Shown here piece by piece: positions 51,829-60,906 of a DNA stretch of 64,000 nucleotides (positions are counted from its first letter, which is position 1; every line of letters begins with the position of its first letter). Under the pieces are notes generated by a model. It saw only the letters and a list, made by a program, of their open reading frames with translations. It did not search any database and was not told where the DNA came from. The DNA is taken from NCBI GenBank assembly GCA_947500135.1, contig CANMQX010000005.1, forward strand, positions 186,001-250,000. The letters are read 5' to 3'. A program made the position numbers and the translations under genes. Origin of the DNA: an uncultured Paracoccaceae bacterium (GTDB lineage Bacteria > Pseudomonadota > Alphaproteobacteria > Rhodobacterales > Rhodobacteraceae).

Positions 51829-53259
51829 ATGAAGTATGACAGATTTATCAAAGCCGCAGTAGCCGGCTTGGCGTTGTCGCTTTCCGCGGCAGCACCGACT
51901 ATGGCACCGGCCGAAACGTTGCGCGTCTTGCGCGGCGCGGCGTCCAGTGCACTTAACGTCCCGATGAACCGGGCCGTTGTTGTAGAGAGTGATGTACCAT
52001 TTACAGAACTATCAATCGCAAACCCCGGCATCGCTGACATTTCGTCTTTGTCAGAACGGACAATCTACGTGCTGGGCAAGGAACCGGGCCGCACCACATT
52101 GACCCTTCTGGGCACTGACGGGCGGTTGATCACCAATGTCGAGGTGCATGTCACCCCAGACATGGCAGAATTCAAAGAGCGTCTGACGCAGATTTTGCCA
52201 AATGAGAAAATCGAGGTTCGCACAGCCAATGACGGCATCGTTCTATCCGGTGTAGTTAGTTCGGTCGCAAAACTTGACCGGGCATTGTCACTGGCCGAAC
52301 GGTACGCGCCAGAGCGGGTATCGAACCTGATGAATGTTGGTGGGACCCAACAGGTCATGCTGAAAGTGCGTTTTGCAGAGATGCAGCGTTCCGTCAGCAA
52401 GGCATTGTCATCATCAATTGGCATTCGTGGCACAGCATTGGGTGATGACCTGGGACTGAACATCGGGACCAACAACACAAACAACGCTGGTGCTGCCGCG
52501 AACAGTCTGAATGGCAATATTCCAGCATCCAACGACAACAACGGTGCCTTCCTGTTCGGCTTTGACGCCGGCGGGCTGGAAGTGGGCATTTTGCTCGAAG
52601 CGCTGGAATCGCGTGGGGTTGTGCGGACGCTCGCAGAACCGAACCTGACAGCACTGAGTGGGCAGAACGCGACCTTCCTTGCGGGTGGGGAATATCCAAT
52701 TCCTGTGTCCAACGAAGAAGGTACGATCACTGTTGAATTCAAACCCTTCGGTGTCGAACTGGAGTTTGTGCCAACCGTTGTTGATGAGGACATCATCAAT
52801 CTGGAGATGCTTGCCGCTGTGTCAGCCATCGACCCGGCCAACAGCTTTACCGCAAACGGCCTGACAATCGCCGCCTTTACACGCCGCGAAACGACCACAA
52901 CGGTCGAAATGCGTGACGGTGAAAGCATCGCGATTGCCGGGTTGCTGCAGGACAACTTCGTTGACCTCAGCGGTCAGGTGCCGTGGATCGGCGATGTGCC
53001 GGTACTTGGCGCACTGTTCCGCAGTGCGGACTATCAGCGCAGCCAAACTGAGCTGGTTGTCATCGTGACGCCGCATCTTGTCACCCCAACACGCGGCGCG
53101 GCACTTGCCTTGCCAACTGATCGGGTACGGCCACCTTCCGAGCGGGACCTGTTCCTGTTTGGCCGCGTTGCTGCCTCGAACGGACCGACAAGCGGTGGCG
53201 CGGGCGAAGTCGCACGCCAGGACTTTAGCGGGTCCTACGGCTATGTCCTGGATGAATGA
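51829..53259 (+). CDS. cpaC: Tad secretin CpaC/RcpA
   Basis: The 476-residue protein has a signal peptide (about 1-28), a BON-like and N-terminal secretin domain with VESDVPFTELSIANPGIADI, and the C-terminal secretin core (about 230-430) with VPWIGDVPVLGALFRSADYQRSQTELVVIVTPHLV. It forms the outer-membrane channel of the pilus. The start at 51829 follows GGAGAGGCAGG; the longer frame from 51691 lacks a signal peptide at its start. The OmpA-type gene follows after 15 bp. Confidence 0.95.
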   Translation: MKYDRFIKAAVAGLALSLSAAAPTMAPAETLRVLRGAASSALNVPMNRAVVVESDVPFTELSIANPGIADISSLSERTIYVLGKEPGRTTLTLLGTDGRLITNVEVHVTPDMAEFKERLTQILPNEKIEVRTANDGIVLSGVVSSVAKLDRALSLAERYAPERVSNLMNVGGTQQVMLKVRFAEMQRSVSKALSSSIGIRGTALGDDLGLNIGTNNTNNAGAAANSLNGNIPASNDNNGAFLFGFDAGGLEVGILLEALESRGVVRTLAEPNLTALSGQNATFLAGGEYPIPVSNEEGTITVEFKPFGVELEFVPTVVDEDIINLEMLAAVSAIDPANSFTANGLTIAAFTRRETTTTVEMRDGESIAIAGLLQDNFVDLSGQVPWIGDVPVLGALFRSADYQRSQTELVVIVTPHLVTPTRGAALALPTDRVRPPSERDLFLFGRVAASNGPTSGGAGEVARQDFSGSYGYVLDE

Positions 53260-53274
53260 TTGGAGTACGGGTCA

Positions 53275-53931
53275 ATGAAAAAACTTATGACAACAGCAAT
53301 GGCCGCCGCACTCCTTGCCGCGTGCTCGGCCGACGATCCATCCTTCGACGTTCTTGAGGTTGAGGCGGGATCACGCGTGGACTCTGGTTCCTTTGGCAAC
53401 GCCACCATGAACAACATGATGGCAATGCAGGGGTCGCAGCAAGATTATGCTATCAATCTTGCCCGCCGCTTTGCATCAGAGGTCAATTCGACGGTGAACT
53501 TCGCCTTCAATCAGGCCACGTTGGACGCCGATGCGCGTGCGACACTGATGCGTCAGGCAGACTGGATCCGTCAGTTCCCAGAAGTCCGCTTCCGGGTCTA
53601 TGGCCATACCGACCTTGTGGGTAGCAACGCCTATAACCGTCGCCTTGGTCTGCGCCGGGCACAGGCTGTCGTTGCCTTCCTGTCATCGCAGGGCATTAGC
53701 CGCAGCAGACTGGAAGCCGTCGCATCCTTTGGTGAGACACGGCCAGTGGTCCAGACGCAAAACCGCGAACGGCGTAACCGCCGGACCGTGACCGAAGTGT
53801 CGGGTTTTGTGCAGTCGGACCCATTGGTTCTGAACGGCAAATACGCGCAAGTGATCTTCCGCGAATACGTCGCAGCTGCTGTTCCGCAGACGGCTCGTAC
53901 AACCACGCGGATCGCCACTGGCGGTGGTTAA
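53275..53931 (+). CDS. OmpA-family lipoprotein in the Tad locus
   Basis: The 218-residue protein has a lipoprotein signal (Cys17 in LLAACSADD) and a C-terminal OmpA-like peptidoglycan-binding domain (about 80-190) with VYGHTDLVGSNAYNRRLGLRRAQAV. It stands where cpaD/rcpB stands in other Tad loci, after the secretin. It could anchor the pilus channel to the wall. A strong terminator follows. Confidence 0.9.
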   Translation: MKKLMTTAMAAALLAACSADDPSFDVLEVEAGSRVDSGSFGNATMNNMMAMQGSQQDYAINLARRFASEVNSTVNFAFNQATLDADARATLMRQADWIRQFPEVRFRVYGHTDLVGSNAYNRRLGLRRAQAVVAFLSSQGISRSRLEAVASFGETRPVVQTQNRERRNRRTVTEVSGFVQSDPLVLNGKYAQVIFREYVAAAVPQTARTTTRIATGGG

Positions 53932-53944
53932 CTCCTGACAATTT

Positions 53945-53990
53945 GTTCACGCCGGGCAAGTGCCCGGCGTGAACACTCCCCACTTTTTTT
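53945..53990 (+). terminator. Strong intrinsic terminator after the OmpA-type gene
   Basis: Arms of 14 bp (GTTCACGCCGGGCA at 53945-53958 and its complement at 53961-53974) are followed by TCCCCAC and seven T residues. The cpaE operon 190 bp further should therefore have its own promoter. Confidence 0.92.
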
Positions 53991-54176
53991 CAAGATCGTC
54001 GCAATATTTCGCACAATTACGATCTTTTGGTCCAAATCTCGACAAGATTGTAACCAATACACGTCATCATGGATCCAAAGCCATCGACGATGGCATGCGT
54101 GAACGCCTGGACATCTGGTTGCCTGCAACCAAATCATCTAGGCTTTTCGCATTGAAATGATGAGGACAAGAATACA

Positions 54177-55421
54177 ATGAGCACGAGCCCGGTCGTTCAA
54201 CATGACTCCCCGTCGATCGTCGCTTGCACCATCAGCCGCGATGTCCAGATTTTTGACCTGCTGATCGAGGATATGGAATCCGCGCTGGGTGATTCCTGGG
54301 GCGACCTCAGCTTTGAAGACGCGGCCTCTTTCCTAAGCCAGCCAGAGGCGCAATCGCTGCAATTTGTCACCATCGCGATGGATGCCGATGATGAAGACAA
54401 CCTGACGACGGTTTCCGCCGTGATAGCCGCGGCGAAAGAAGCCAAGATCAAGGTCATTCTGATTGCCGAAGATGTCAGCCCATCCGCCCTGCACCAGTTG
54501 CTGCGCGAAGGTGGCGATGAGTTCGTCCCCTATCCCTTGCCCGAAAACGAACTGGCCCGCGCGATTGAACGTGTTCTGACCGCTGAGGATCCCGTCGCGC
54601 CAACAGAAGGTGAAGGAAAATTCAAGGCTGTCGGTGACCGGTCCGGCGTCGTTATCCCCGTGCATGGCCTCGCCGGTGGCGTCGGCGCGACAATGCTGGC
54701 CGTCAACCTGGCTTGGGAACTCGCCACGCTGGACAAGAACAGCGATACCAAAGTCTGCCTGATCGACCTGGATTTCCAGTTTGGCACGGCCTCCACATAT
54801 CTTGATCTGCCACGCCGCGAAGCTGTGCTTGAAATGCTGACCGATACAGAATCGATGGATAGCGAGGCGTTCATGCAGGCGCTGCTGACCTATGGCGAAA
54901 AACTCCATGTCCTGACCTCGCCTACTGACATGATCCCGCTGGACATGATTACCCCCGAAGATATCGAACGGGTGGTCGAAATGGCGCGCGTCAATTTCGA
55001 CTATGTGATCATTGATATGCCATCGACGATGGTGGAATGGTCACAAACCGTGCTTGAGATGGCGCATGTCTATTTCGCGCTGATCGAACTTGATATGCGC
55101 TCCGCCCAGAACACGCTGCGCCTCAAGCGGGCGCTGCAATCCGAGGATCTACCGTTTGAAAAGCTGCGTTTTGTACTGAACAGGGCTCCGGGCTTCACCG
55201 ACCTGAACGGCAAAAGCAGGGTAAAACGACTGTCCGAAAGTCTGGGGATTTCAATCGAGGTGCTGCTGCCCGATGGCGGCAAACCGGTTGCGCAAAGCGC
55301 CGATCATGGCGCGCCGATGGCAGAAACCATCGGGAAGAACCCGCTCAGAAAAGAAATTGTGAAACTTGCCAAATCAGTTGACGACGTCAACCAGGCTGAA
55401 GCGACCGAAGCCAGAGCTTAG
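54177..55421 (+). CDS. cpaE: Tad pilus ATPase-like protein CpaE/TadZ
   Basis: The 414-residue protein combines an N-terminal receiver-like domain (about 20-140) with a ParA/MinD-type domain (160-400). The P-loop reads AGGVGATML (166-174), without the Lys of a normal KGGxGKT, which is common in TadZ proteins. It localises the Tad machine to the cell pole or membrane. cpaF follows after 11 bp. Confidence 0.94.
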   Translation: MSTSPVVQHDSPSIVACTISRDVQIFDLLIEDMESALGDSWGDLSFEDAASFLSQPEAQSLQFVTIAMDADDEDNLTTVSAVIAAAKEAKIKVILIAEDVSPSALHQLLREGGDEFVPYPLPENELARAIERVLTAEDPVAPTEGEGKFKAVGDRSGVVIPVHGLAGGVGATMLAVNLAWELATLDKNSDTKVCLIDLDFQFGTASTYLDLPRREAVLEMLTDTESMDSEAFMQALLTYGEKLHVLTSPTDMIPLDMITPEDIERVVEMARVNFDYVIIDMPSTMVEWSQTVLEMAHVYFALIELDMRSAQNTLRLKRALQSEDLPFEKLRFVLNRAPGFTDLNGKSRVKRLSESLGISIEVLLPDGGKPVAQSADHGAPMAETIGKNPLRKEIVKLAKSVDDVNQAEATEARA

Positions 55422-55432
55422 GAGTCAACTCT

Positions 55433-56896
55433 ATGTTTTCAAAGTATAAAAAGCCGAACACACCAAAGGATGGTGCCGCAAAACCCGCACCAGCCAACAC
55501 CCCCAAGGTGAATGTGGCACCCGTGGCCGCGGCCCCTGCCGAAGAAACCCGTCAGTCCCTGATGAAGAACATGCCTGCAAGGCGCCCTGGTGATGTGGGC
55601 CCGGCGGACAAGGAAAAGCGGCGCAAGGAACGACTGCAGGAAATCAAACTTGAGCTGCACAAGGCGCTGCTGGACAACCTGAACCTGGCTGCCCTTGAAA
55701 CGGCGACCGAACAGGAATTGCGTACAGAAATTAACGCCATCGCCACCGAATCCTTAGAGGATATGGGGATCGTTCTGAACCGCGAGGAACGGCAGACCCT
55801 GAGCCAGGATCTGTTTTTCGAGGTGACCGGCCTTGGCCCACTAGAAACCCTGCTGAAAGACGACACCGTCAACGATATCCTAGTGAACGGCCCGCAACAG
55901 ATTTTTGTAGAACGCTCCGGTAAGCTGGAGTTGACCGATATCACCTTCAAGGATGAGAAGCACCTGCTGCGGATCATCGACAAGATCGTTTCCGCCGTGG
56001 GACGGCGCGTCGATGAAAGTAACCCTGCCGTTGACGCCCGTCTGGCCGATGGGTCACGTTTCAACGCCATGGTCCCGCCCATCGCGGTCGATGGCTCGCT
56101 GGTGTCCATTCGTAAGTTCAAAAAGGACAAGCTTGGCATTGAAGAACTGGTCAAATTCGGCGCCTTTACCGAAGAAATGGCCGCCTACCTCCAAGCCGCC
56201 GTTGCAACCCGCCTGAATGTCATCGTGTCCGGCGGTACAGGTTCTGGTAAAACGACCACGCTGAACGCCCTATCCGGTTTCATCGACGATGCCGAACGCA
56301 TTCTGACGATTGAGGATACAGCGGAACTTCAATTGCAACAGACCCATGTTGGTCGGATGGAAAGCCGCCCACCCAACGTGGAAGGCAAAGGTGGGGTGTC
56401 CCAGCGCGACTGTCTGAAAAACGCCCTGCGGATGCGCCCCGACAGGATCATCGTGGGGGAAACGCGTGGCGAGGAAGTGATCGACATGCTGCAGGCGATG
56501 AACACCGGCCATGACGGGTCAATGACCACGATCCACGCCAACTCGTCGCGCGACGCGGTCAGTCGCTTGGAAAACATGATCGCCATGGCCGGGATCGAGA
56601 TGCCGATCAAGGCGATGCGCAGCCAGATCTCATCCGCTGTGAACCTTGTCGTGCAGGCCTCGCGCTTGCAGGATGGCTCGCGCCGGATGACATCCATCAC
56701 CGAAATCACGGGCATGGAAGGTGACGTTATTTCCATGCAAGAAATTTTCCGCTATCAACGGGTGGGGCTTACACCAGACAACAAGATCATCGGCCATTTC
56801 ACGGCCACAGGCGTGCGCAGCAACTTCTCAGAGCGGTTCAAGCTTTGGGGTTACGATCTGCCACCTGCAATCTTTGAACCGATGGTAGCGGAGTAA
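55433..56896 (+). CDS. cpaF: Tad pilus ATPase CpaF/TadA
   Basis: The 487-residue secretion ATPase has Walker [13 protein letters not shown] near residue 270, Walker B and Asp boxes ([27 protein letters not shown]) and [14 protein letters not shown]. It powers assembly and sometimes retraction of the Flp pilus. The N-terminal 80 residues are Pro/Ala-rich and low in complexity. The permease-like TadB gene follows after 5 bp. Confidence 0.97.
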   Translation: MFSKYKKPNTPKDGAAKPAPANTPKVNVAPVAAAPAEETRQSLMKNMPARRPGDVGPADKEKRRKERLQEIKLELHKALLDNLNLAALETATEQELRTEINAIATESLEDMGIVLNREERQTLSQDLFFEVTGLGPLETLLKDDTVNDILVNGPQQIFVERSGKLELTDITFKDEKHLLRIIDKIVSAVGRRVDESNPAVDARLADGSRFNAMVPPIAVDGSLVSIRKFKKDKLGIEELVKFGAFTEEMAAYLQAAVATRLNVIVSGGTGSGKTTTLNALSGFIDDAERILTIEDTAELQLQQTHVGRMESRPPNVEGKGGVSQRDCLKNALRMRPDRIIVGETRGEEVIDMLQAMNTGHDGSMTTIHANSSRDAVSRLENMIAMAGIEMPIKAMRSQISSAVNLVVQASRLQDGSRRMTSITEITGMEGDVISMQEIFRYQRVGLTPDNKIIGHFTATGVRSNFSERFKLWGYDLPPAIFEPMVAE

Positions 56897-56901
56897 CTGC
56901 A

Positions 56902-57867
56902 ATGATTTCTGCCGAACCGGTCATCTATATCATCATCTTTATTGCCGTCCTGGCCTTAGTCCAAGGCGTCTATCTTGTCATCTTTGGCAAATCAATCAGC
57001 ATGGACGGCAAGGTCAACCGCCGGCTTGAGATGCTTGATAAGGGTGGGAACCGCGAACAGGTTCTCGACCAGCTGCGCAAGGAAATGACGCAGCATATGA
57101 AGTCGCAAAGTATCCCGATCTATTCGGTGCTTGCACAAAAGGCGCAAAAAGCAAACATCGCCTTCACCCCGATACAACTGATCCTCGTGATGGTCGTGGT
57201 CAGCATTGCGGCCTTTGGGTTGCTCACGGTCATGACCCAAGTTGGTCTAGCTGTGCGGGTGTTGATCGCGGTCGCAATGGGTGTTGGCGGCGTCTACACT
57301 TGGGTCAATGGCCGGGCCAAAAAACGTATGAATATGATTGCCGAACAACTGCCCGAAGCTGTGGAACTGATGGTGCGGTCCTTGCGGGTTGGCCATCCTT
57401 TTTCCTCGGCGGTGTCCATTGTCGCCCGCGAAGTTCCTGATCCGCTGGGCACCGAAATGGGCATGATTTCCGATGAGGCCGCGTATGGGCGCGATATGGG
57501 CGAAACGCTCAAGGCCATGGCTGAACGGCTGGATGTGCAGGATCTGCGCTTTCTCGCCGTGGCGGTGACAATCCAGCAAACATCCGGTGGTAATCTGGCT
57601 GAGATCCTTGACGGTCTGGCCAAGGTGATCCGGGCCCGCTTCCGTCTGTTCCGCCGCGTGGATGCGATCACGGCCGAGGCGAAATGGTCCGGTAATCTGC
57701 TATCATTCTTTCCGATCGTGGCCTTGTTCATGATCAATGTGGTCAAGCCCGACTATTTTGATGATGTGATGGAAAGCCCCTATTTCATCCCCGCCTGTCT
57801 GGTTGTGGCCGGATTTCTTGTGCTGAACCTGATCGTGATGCGCGCACTTGTGAATATCAAAGTCTGA
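56902..57867 (+). CDS. tadB: Tad pilus membrane protein TadB
   Basis: The 321-residue inner-membrane protein has a T2SSF domain (about 150-280) with EAVELMVRSLRVGHPFSSAVSIVA and two or three further helices at both ends. With TadC it forms the platform on which CpaF acts. It is followed by tadC after 10 bp. Confidence 0.94.
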   Translation: MISAEPVIYIIIFIAVLALVQGVYLVIFGKSISMDGKVNRRLEMLDKGGNREQVLDQLRKEMTQHMKSQSIPIYSVLAQKAQKANIAFTPIQLILVMVVVSIAAFGLLTVMTQVGLAVRVLIAVAMGVGGVYTWVNGRAKKRMNMIAEQLPEAVELMVRSLRVGHPFSSAVSIVAREVPDPLGTEMGMISDEAAYGRDMGETLKAMAERLDVQDLRFLAVAVTIQQTSGGNLAEILDGLAKVIRARFRLFRRVDAITAEAKWSGNLLSFFPIVALFMINVVKPDYFDDVMESPYFIPACLVVAGFLVLNLIVMRALVNIKV

Positions 57868-57877
57868 GGTCTGATCT

Positions 57878-58837
57878 ATGGAAGCTTTACAGAATCTGAT
57901 TAACGAACATCTCGGGCCGTATGGGGCGCTCATGCTGGTGGGATTGTTGGGTGTTTTCCTGATCCTGATCACATTGCCTGTTCTGCTCAAGAAAGAGGTC
58001 GATCCACTTGACCGGCTAAAGACAAACGCACGGCAGGACCAGAAAACCGCCAAGGGCGAAAAACTGCGGACAGGCAACGACAAAGACAAGCTTGAGAAGT
58101 ATTCAAACTTCCTGGAACCGCAAGACGCGGAAGAATATTCAGCTGTCAAACTCAAGCTGCTGCAAGCCGGGTATCGCAGCAAAAACGCCGTGCGCATCTA
58201 TCATTTCATACAGCTGGCCTTTTCGATCTGTGGGCTTCTTGCGGGTGTGATCTATGCGATCTTCGCCAGTTCACAATCGACGGTAACCACGCAAAATCTG
58301 GCATTGATGATCCTTGGACCGGCCATCGCAATGTATCTATTGCCGCGCTACTGGGTTACCCGGCGCCAGCAAATGCGAAGAGAGGCGATCCAGAACGGCT
58401 TTCCTGACAGTCTGGATATGATGCTGGTCTGTGTCGAGGCGGGCCAATCGCTGGATCAGTCAATTATCCGCGTGGCGCGCGAATTGCAGGCGGGTTTCCC
58501 TGAATTGGCGGAGGAATACGAAACCGTCAGCCAGGAAATGAAAGCTGGTAAAGACAAAACATCGGTGCTGAAAGACATGGCCGAACGGTCCGGCACGCCG
58601 GACATCTCAAGCTTTGTCACCGTGCTGGTACAGTCGCAACAATTCGGTACATCAATCGCGGATGCGCTGCGTGTCTATGCCTCTGAAATGCGGGATAAAC
58701 GTGTGATGCGCGCCGAAGAGGCCGCCAACAAGTTGCCCACAAAGATGACGCTGGCGACGATGATGTTGACGGTGCCGCCGTTGATGGCCATTCTGATCGG
58801 ACCCTCGATCTATGCGATCATGGAAAACCTAGGCTGA
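57878..58837 (+). CDS. tadC: Tad pilus membrane protein TadC
   Basis: The 319-residue protein has an N-terminal helix, a charged segment (about 40-90), and a T2SSF domain (about 170-300) with NGFPDSLDMMLVCVEAGQSLDQSI and VLVQSQQFGTSIADALRVYA. It pairs with TadB. It closes the core motor cpaE-cpaF-tadB-tadC. The first TPR lipoprotein gene is 20 bp downstream. Confidence 0.94.
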   Translation: MEALQNLINEHLGPYGALMLVGLLGVFLILITLPVLLKKEVDPLDRLKTNARQDQKTAKGEKLRTGNDKDKLEKYSNFLEPQDAEEYSAVKLKLLQAGYRSKNAVRIYHFIQLAFSICGLLAGVIYAIFASSQSTVTTQNLALMILGPAIAMYLLPRYWVTRRQQMRREAIQNGFPDSLDMMLVCVEAGQSLDQSIIRVARELQAGFPELAEEYETVSQEMKAGKDKTSVLKDMAERSGTPDISSFVTVLVQSQQFGTSIADALRVYASEMRDKRVMRAEEAANKLPTKMTLATMMLTVPPLMAILIGPSIYAIMENLG

Positions 58838-58857
58838 TCATCAACGAAAGAAGGCAT

Positions 58858-59409
58858 ATGAAGCGGGTCTTTAATACTCTGGCCCTGATTATGTTGGCCG
58901 CCTGTACATCGGGCGGCCTTGGCGAGTCTGATGGTCTTTTTGCTCCGGGTGTTGCCGGTCGGTCAGATGTCGATGGGCTGATCGTGGGTCACCGGTTGAT
59001 GGCCTCAAATGAATTCGAACTGGCGCTCAAGGCCTATACCAGGGCGGCCGGGCAACAGGGGCTGAACGTCGACACACTTTCAGCGCTCGGCTCTGCGAAT
59101 TTGGCACTTGGCCGGCTTGGGCAGGCCGAAAGCCTGCTCAGACGCGCCACCAAAGAAGACCCAGGTTTTCCACCCGCCTGGAACAATCTGGGCGTGATCC
59201 TGATGGAAAGGGGCAAAGTGGCCGAGGCGAGCGAGGTTTTCCGACGCGCATTCGCCGCAGATAACGGAAATTCGGACGAAATTCGCGACAATTTGCGCTT
59301 AGCGCTCGCAAATTTGGCAAATCCAGATGATAATGTGCTACAGGACAATCAGAATTATAATCTGATCCGTCGGGGCAGAGGCGACTTTGAACTTCTGACG
59401 GCACTATAG
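58858..59409 (+). CDS. tadD: Tad TPR lipoprotein TadD
   Basis: The 183-residue protein has a lipoprotein signal (Cys16 in LAACTSGG) and three TPR-like helical pairs, e.g. LSALGSANLALGRLGQAESLLRRA and AWNNLGVILMERGKVAEASEVFRRAFA (in part). TadD acts in assembly of the outer-membrane part of the secretion system. A second TPR lipoprotein gene follows at once. Confidence 0.9.
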   Translation: MKRVFNTLALIMLAACTSGGLGESDGLFAPGVAGRSDVDGLIVGHRLMASNEFELALKAYTRAAGQQGLNVDTLSALGSANLALGRLGQAESLLRRATKEDPGFPPAWNNLGVILMERGKVAEASEVFRRAFAADNGNSDEIRDNLRLALANLANPDDNVLQDNQNYNLIRRGRGDFELLTAL

Positions 59410-59436
59410 GGTAGAGCAGCAAAAGGACGCAGGAAC

Positions 59437-60288
59437 ATGCGCCATTCAATTATTATCGCGCTATGCGCTGTCGCAGGACTCGCGGCATGCGACCGGTCAG
59501 GCGAAGCAGAAGTCGAACGCGCGTTGGAAGATCTTAACGTCGTCGATGAAACCAATCTCAACGATGTCTTTCTGACAGTCGGCGACCCCGACGAGGCGGT
59601 CAGTTATTTTGCCAAGGCAAATGCCAATGACCCCGGCAGGATCGATCTGCAACGAGGCCTGGCAAAATCATTGATCCGGGCCCGCCGCCCGGTTGATGCA
59701 ATCGGCGCCTGGGAACAGGTCGTGTCACACGAAGAATCTGAAAGCGTTGACCGGGTTGATCTGGCGGATGCCTATATCCGGGCCAATAAGTGGGACGAGG
59801 CCGCAACAACGCTCAACACCGTGCCGCCAACCTTTGAGACATTCAAGCGTTACAGGCTCGAAGCAATGGTCGCCGACAGCAAACAACAATGGGGCAAGGC
59901 CGACAGCTTTTATGAAACTGCGGCTGGCCTGACAACACGCCCGGCCTCGGTCTACAATAACTGGGGCTATTCCAAGCTGACACGTGGTGAATATAGCGGT
60001 GCAGAACGTCTGTTCGGTGATGCTCTGCGGCATGACCGGACCATGTTCACAGCCAAAAACAATCTGGTGTTGGCACGCGGGGCACAGCGCGATTACACCC
60101 TGCCCGTCGTGCAAATGACCCAAGTCGAACGGGCACAATTGCTGCACACCATGGCACTGACGGCGATCAAACAAAACGACGTCACCATTGGCAAAGCCAT
60201 GCTCAGCGAGGCGATCGAGACACATCCGCGCTATTTCGAAGAGGCGGTGCGCGCCCTTGCCGCGCTTGAAAACAACGTGTCCAACTGA
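59437..60288 (+). CDS. Second TPR lipoprotein of the Tad locus
   Basis: The 283-residue protein has a lipoprotein signal (Cys18 in LAACDRSG) and degenerate TPR repeats across its length, e.g. SVYNNWGYSKLTRGEYSGA. It is a larger relative of TadD. Presumably both are lipoproteins that scaffold secretin or pilus assembly. The prepilin peptidase gene begins 3 bp after its stop. Confidence 0.88.
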   Translation: MRHSIIIALCAVAGLAACDRSGEAEVERALEDLNVVDETNLNDVFLTVGDPDEAVSYFAKANANDPGRIDLQRGLAKSLIRARRPVDAIGAWEQVVSHEESESVDRVDLADAYIRANKWDEAATTLNTVPPTFETFKRYRLEAMVADSKQQWGKADSFYETAAGLTTRPASVYNNWGYSKLTRGEYSGAERLFGDALRHDRTMFTAKNNLVLARGAQRDYTLPVVQMTQVERAQLLHTMALTAIKQNDVTIGKAMLSEAIETHPRYFEEAVRALAALENNVSN

Positions 60289-60291
60289 CCA

Positions 60292-60783
60292 ATGGGGATG
60301 ACGGCACAGGCGGCCTGGTGGTTCTTGCCCGCCGTTATCCCCATCGCGCTCTACGTCTCATGGACGGATCTGAGCCGGATGAAAATCACCAATAAGGCAG
60401 TTTTGGCGTTGATCATCGCATATGCGGTGCTCGGCCCGTTTGCCTTGCCGTTTGAAACCTATCTTTGGCACTGGACCCATCTGGCAGTCATGTTGCTGGT
60501 CGGTATCCTGCTGAATGCGGCCGGCGTGATGGGGGCGGGGGACGCAAAATTCATCGCGGCGGCATCCCCCATGGTGGCCTTGGCAGACCTGCGGCTGATT
60601 ATCATCCTGCTTGCCGCATCACTCTTGGGTGGCTTTGCAACGCATCGGCTGGCCAAGCGCAGCCCGCTGCGCAAACAGGTTCCGCATTGGGCCAGTTGGG
60701 AGGCGGGCAAACGGTTTCCGATGGGGTTTCCGCTCAGTATGACCTTGCTTTTCTATCTTCTGTTGGTGGCGATTTATCGTTAA
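60292..60783 (+). CDS. cpaA: Prepilin peptidase CpaA/TadV
   Basis: The 163-residue aspartic peptidase has four to five helices. The catalytic Asp pair is in WTDLSRMKITN (near residue 22) and the GAGDAKF motif (about 79-85). Lacking a methylation domain, it is the short TadV form that cleaves Flp leader peptides. It closes the Tad operon. Confidence 0.92.
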   Translation: MGMTAQAAWWFLPAVIPIALYVSWTDLSRMKITNKAVLALIIAYAVLGPFALPFETYLWHWTHLAVMLLVGILLNAAGVMGAGDAKFIAAASPMVALADLRLIIILLAASLLGGFATHRLAKRSPLRKQVPHWASWEAGKRFPMGFPLSMTLLFYLLLVAIYR

Positions 60784-60906
60784 TGAAATGGTGAATGCCT
60801 CTTACAGGCACCTGTTTGTTCACGATTTCGCCATAATAGGCTGTAATTCTACGAAGGTTGCTGCGCGGGGCGCAGACACTGCGTTGTCAAAAGGGGCCGG
60901 ATTGTC

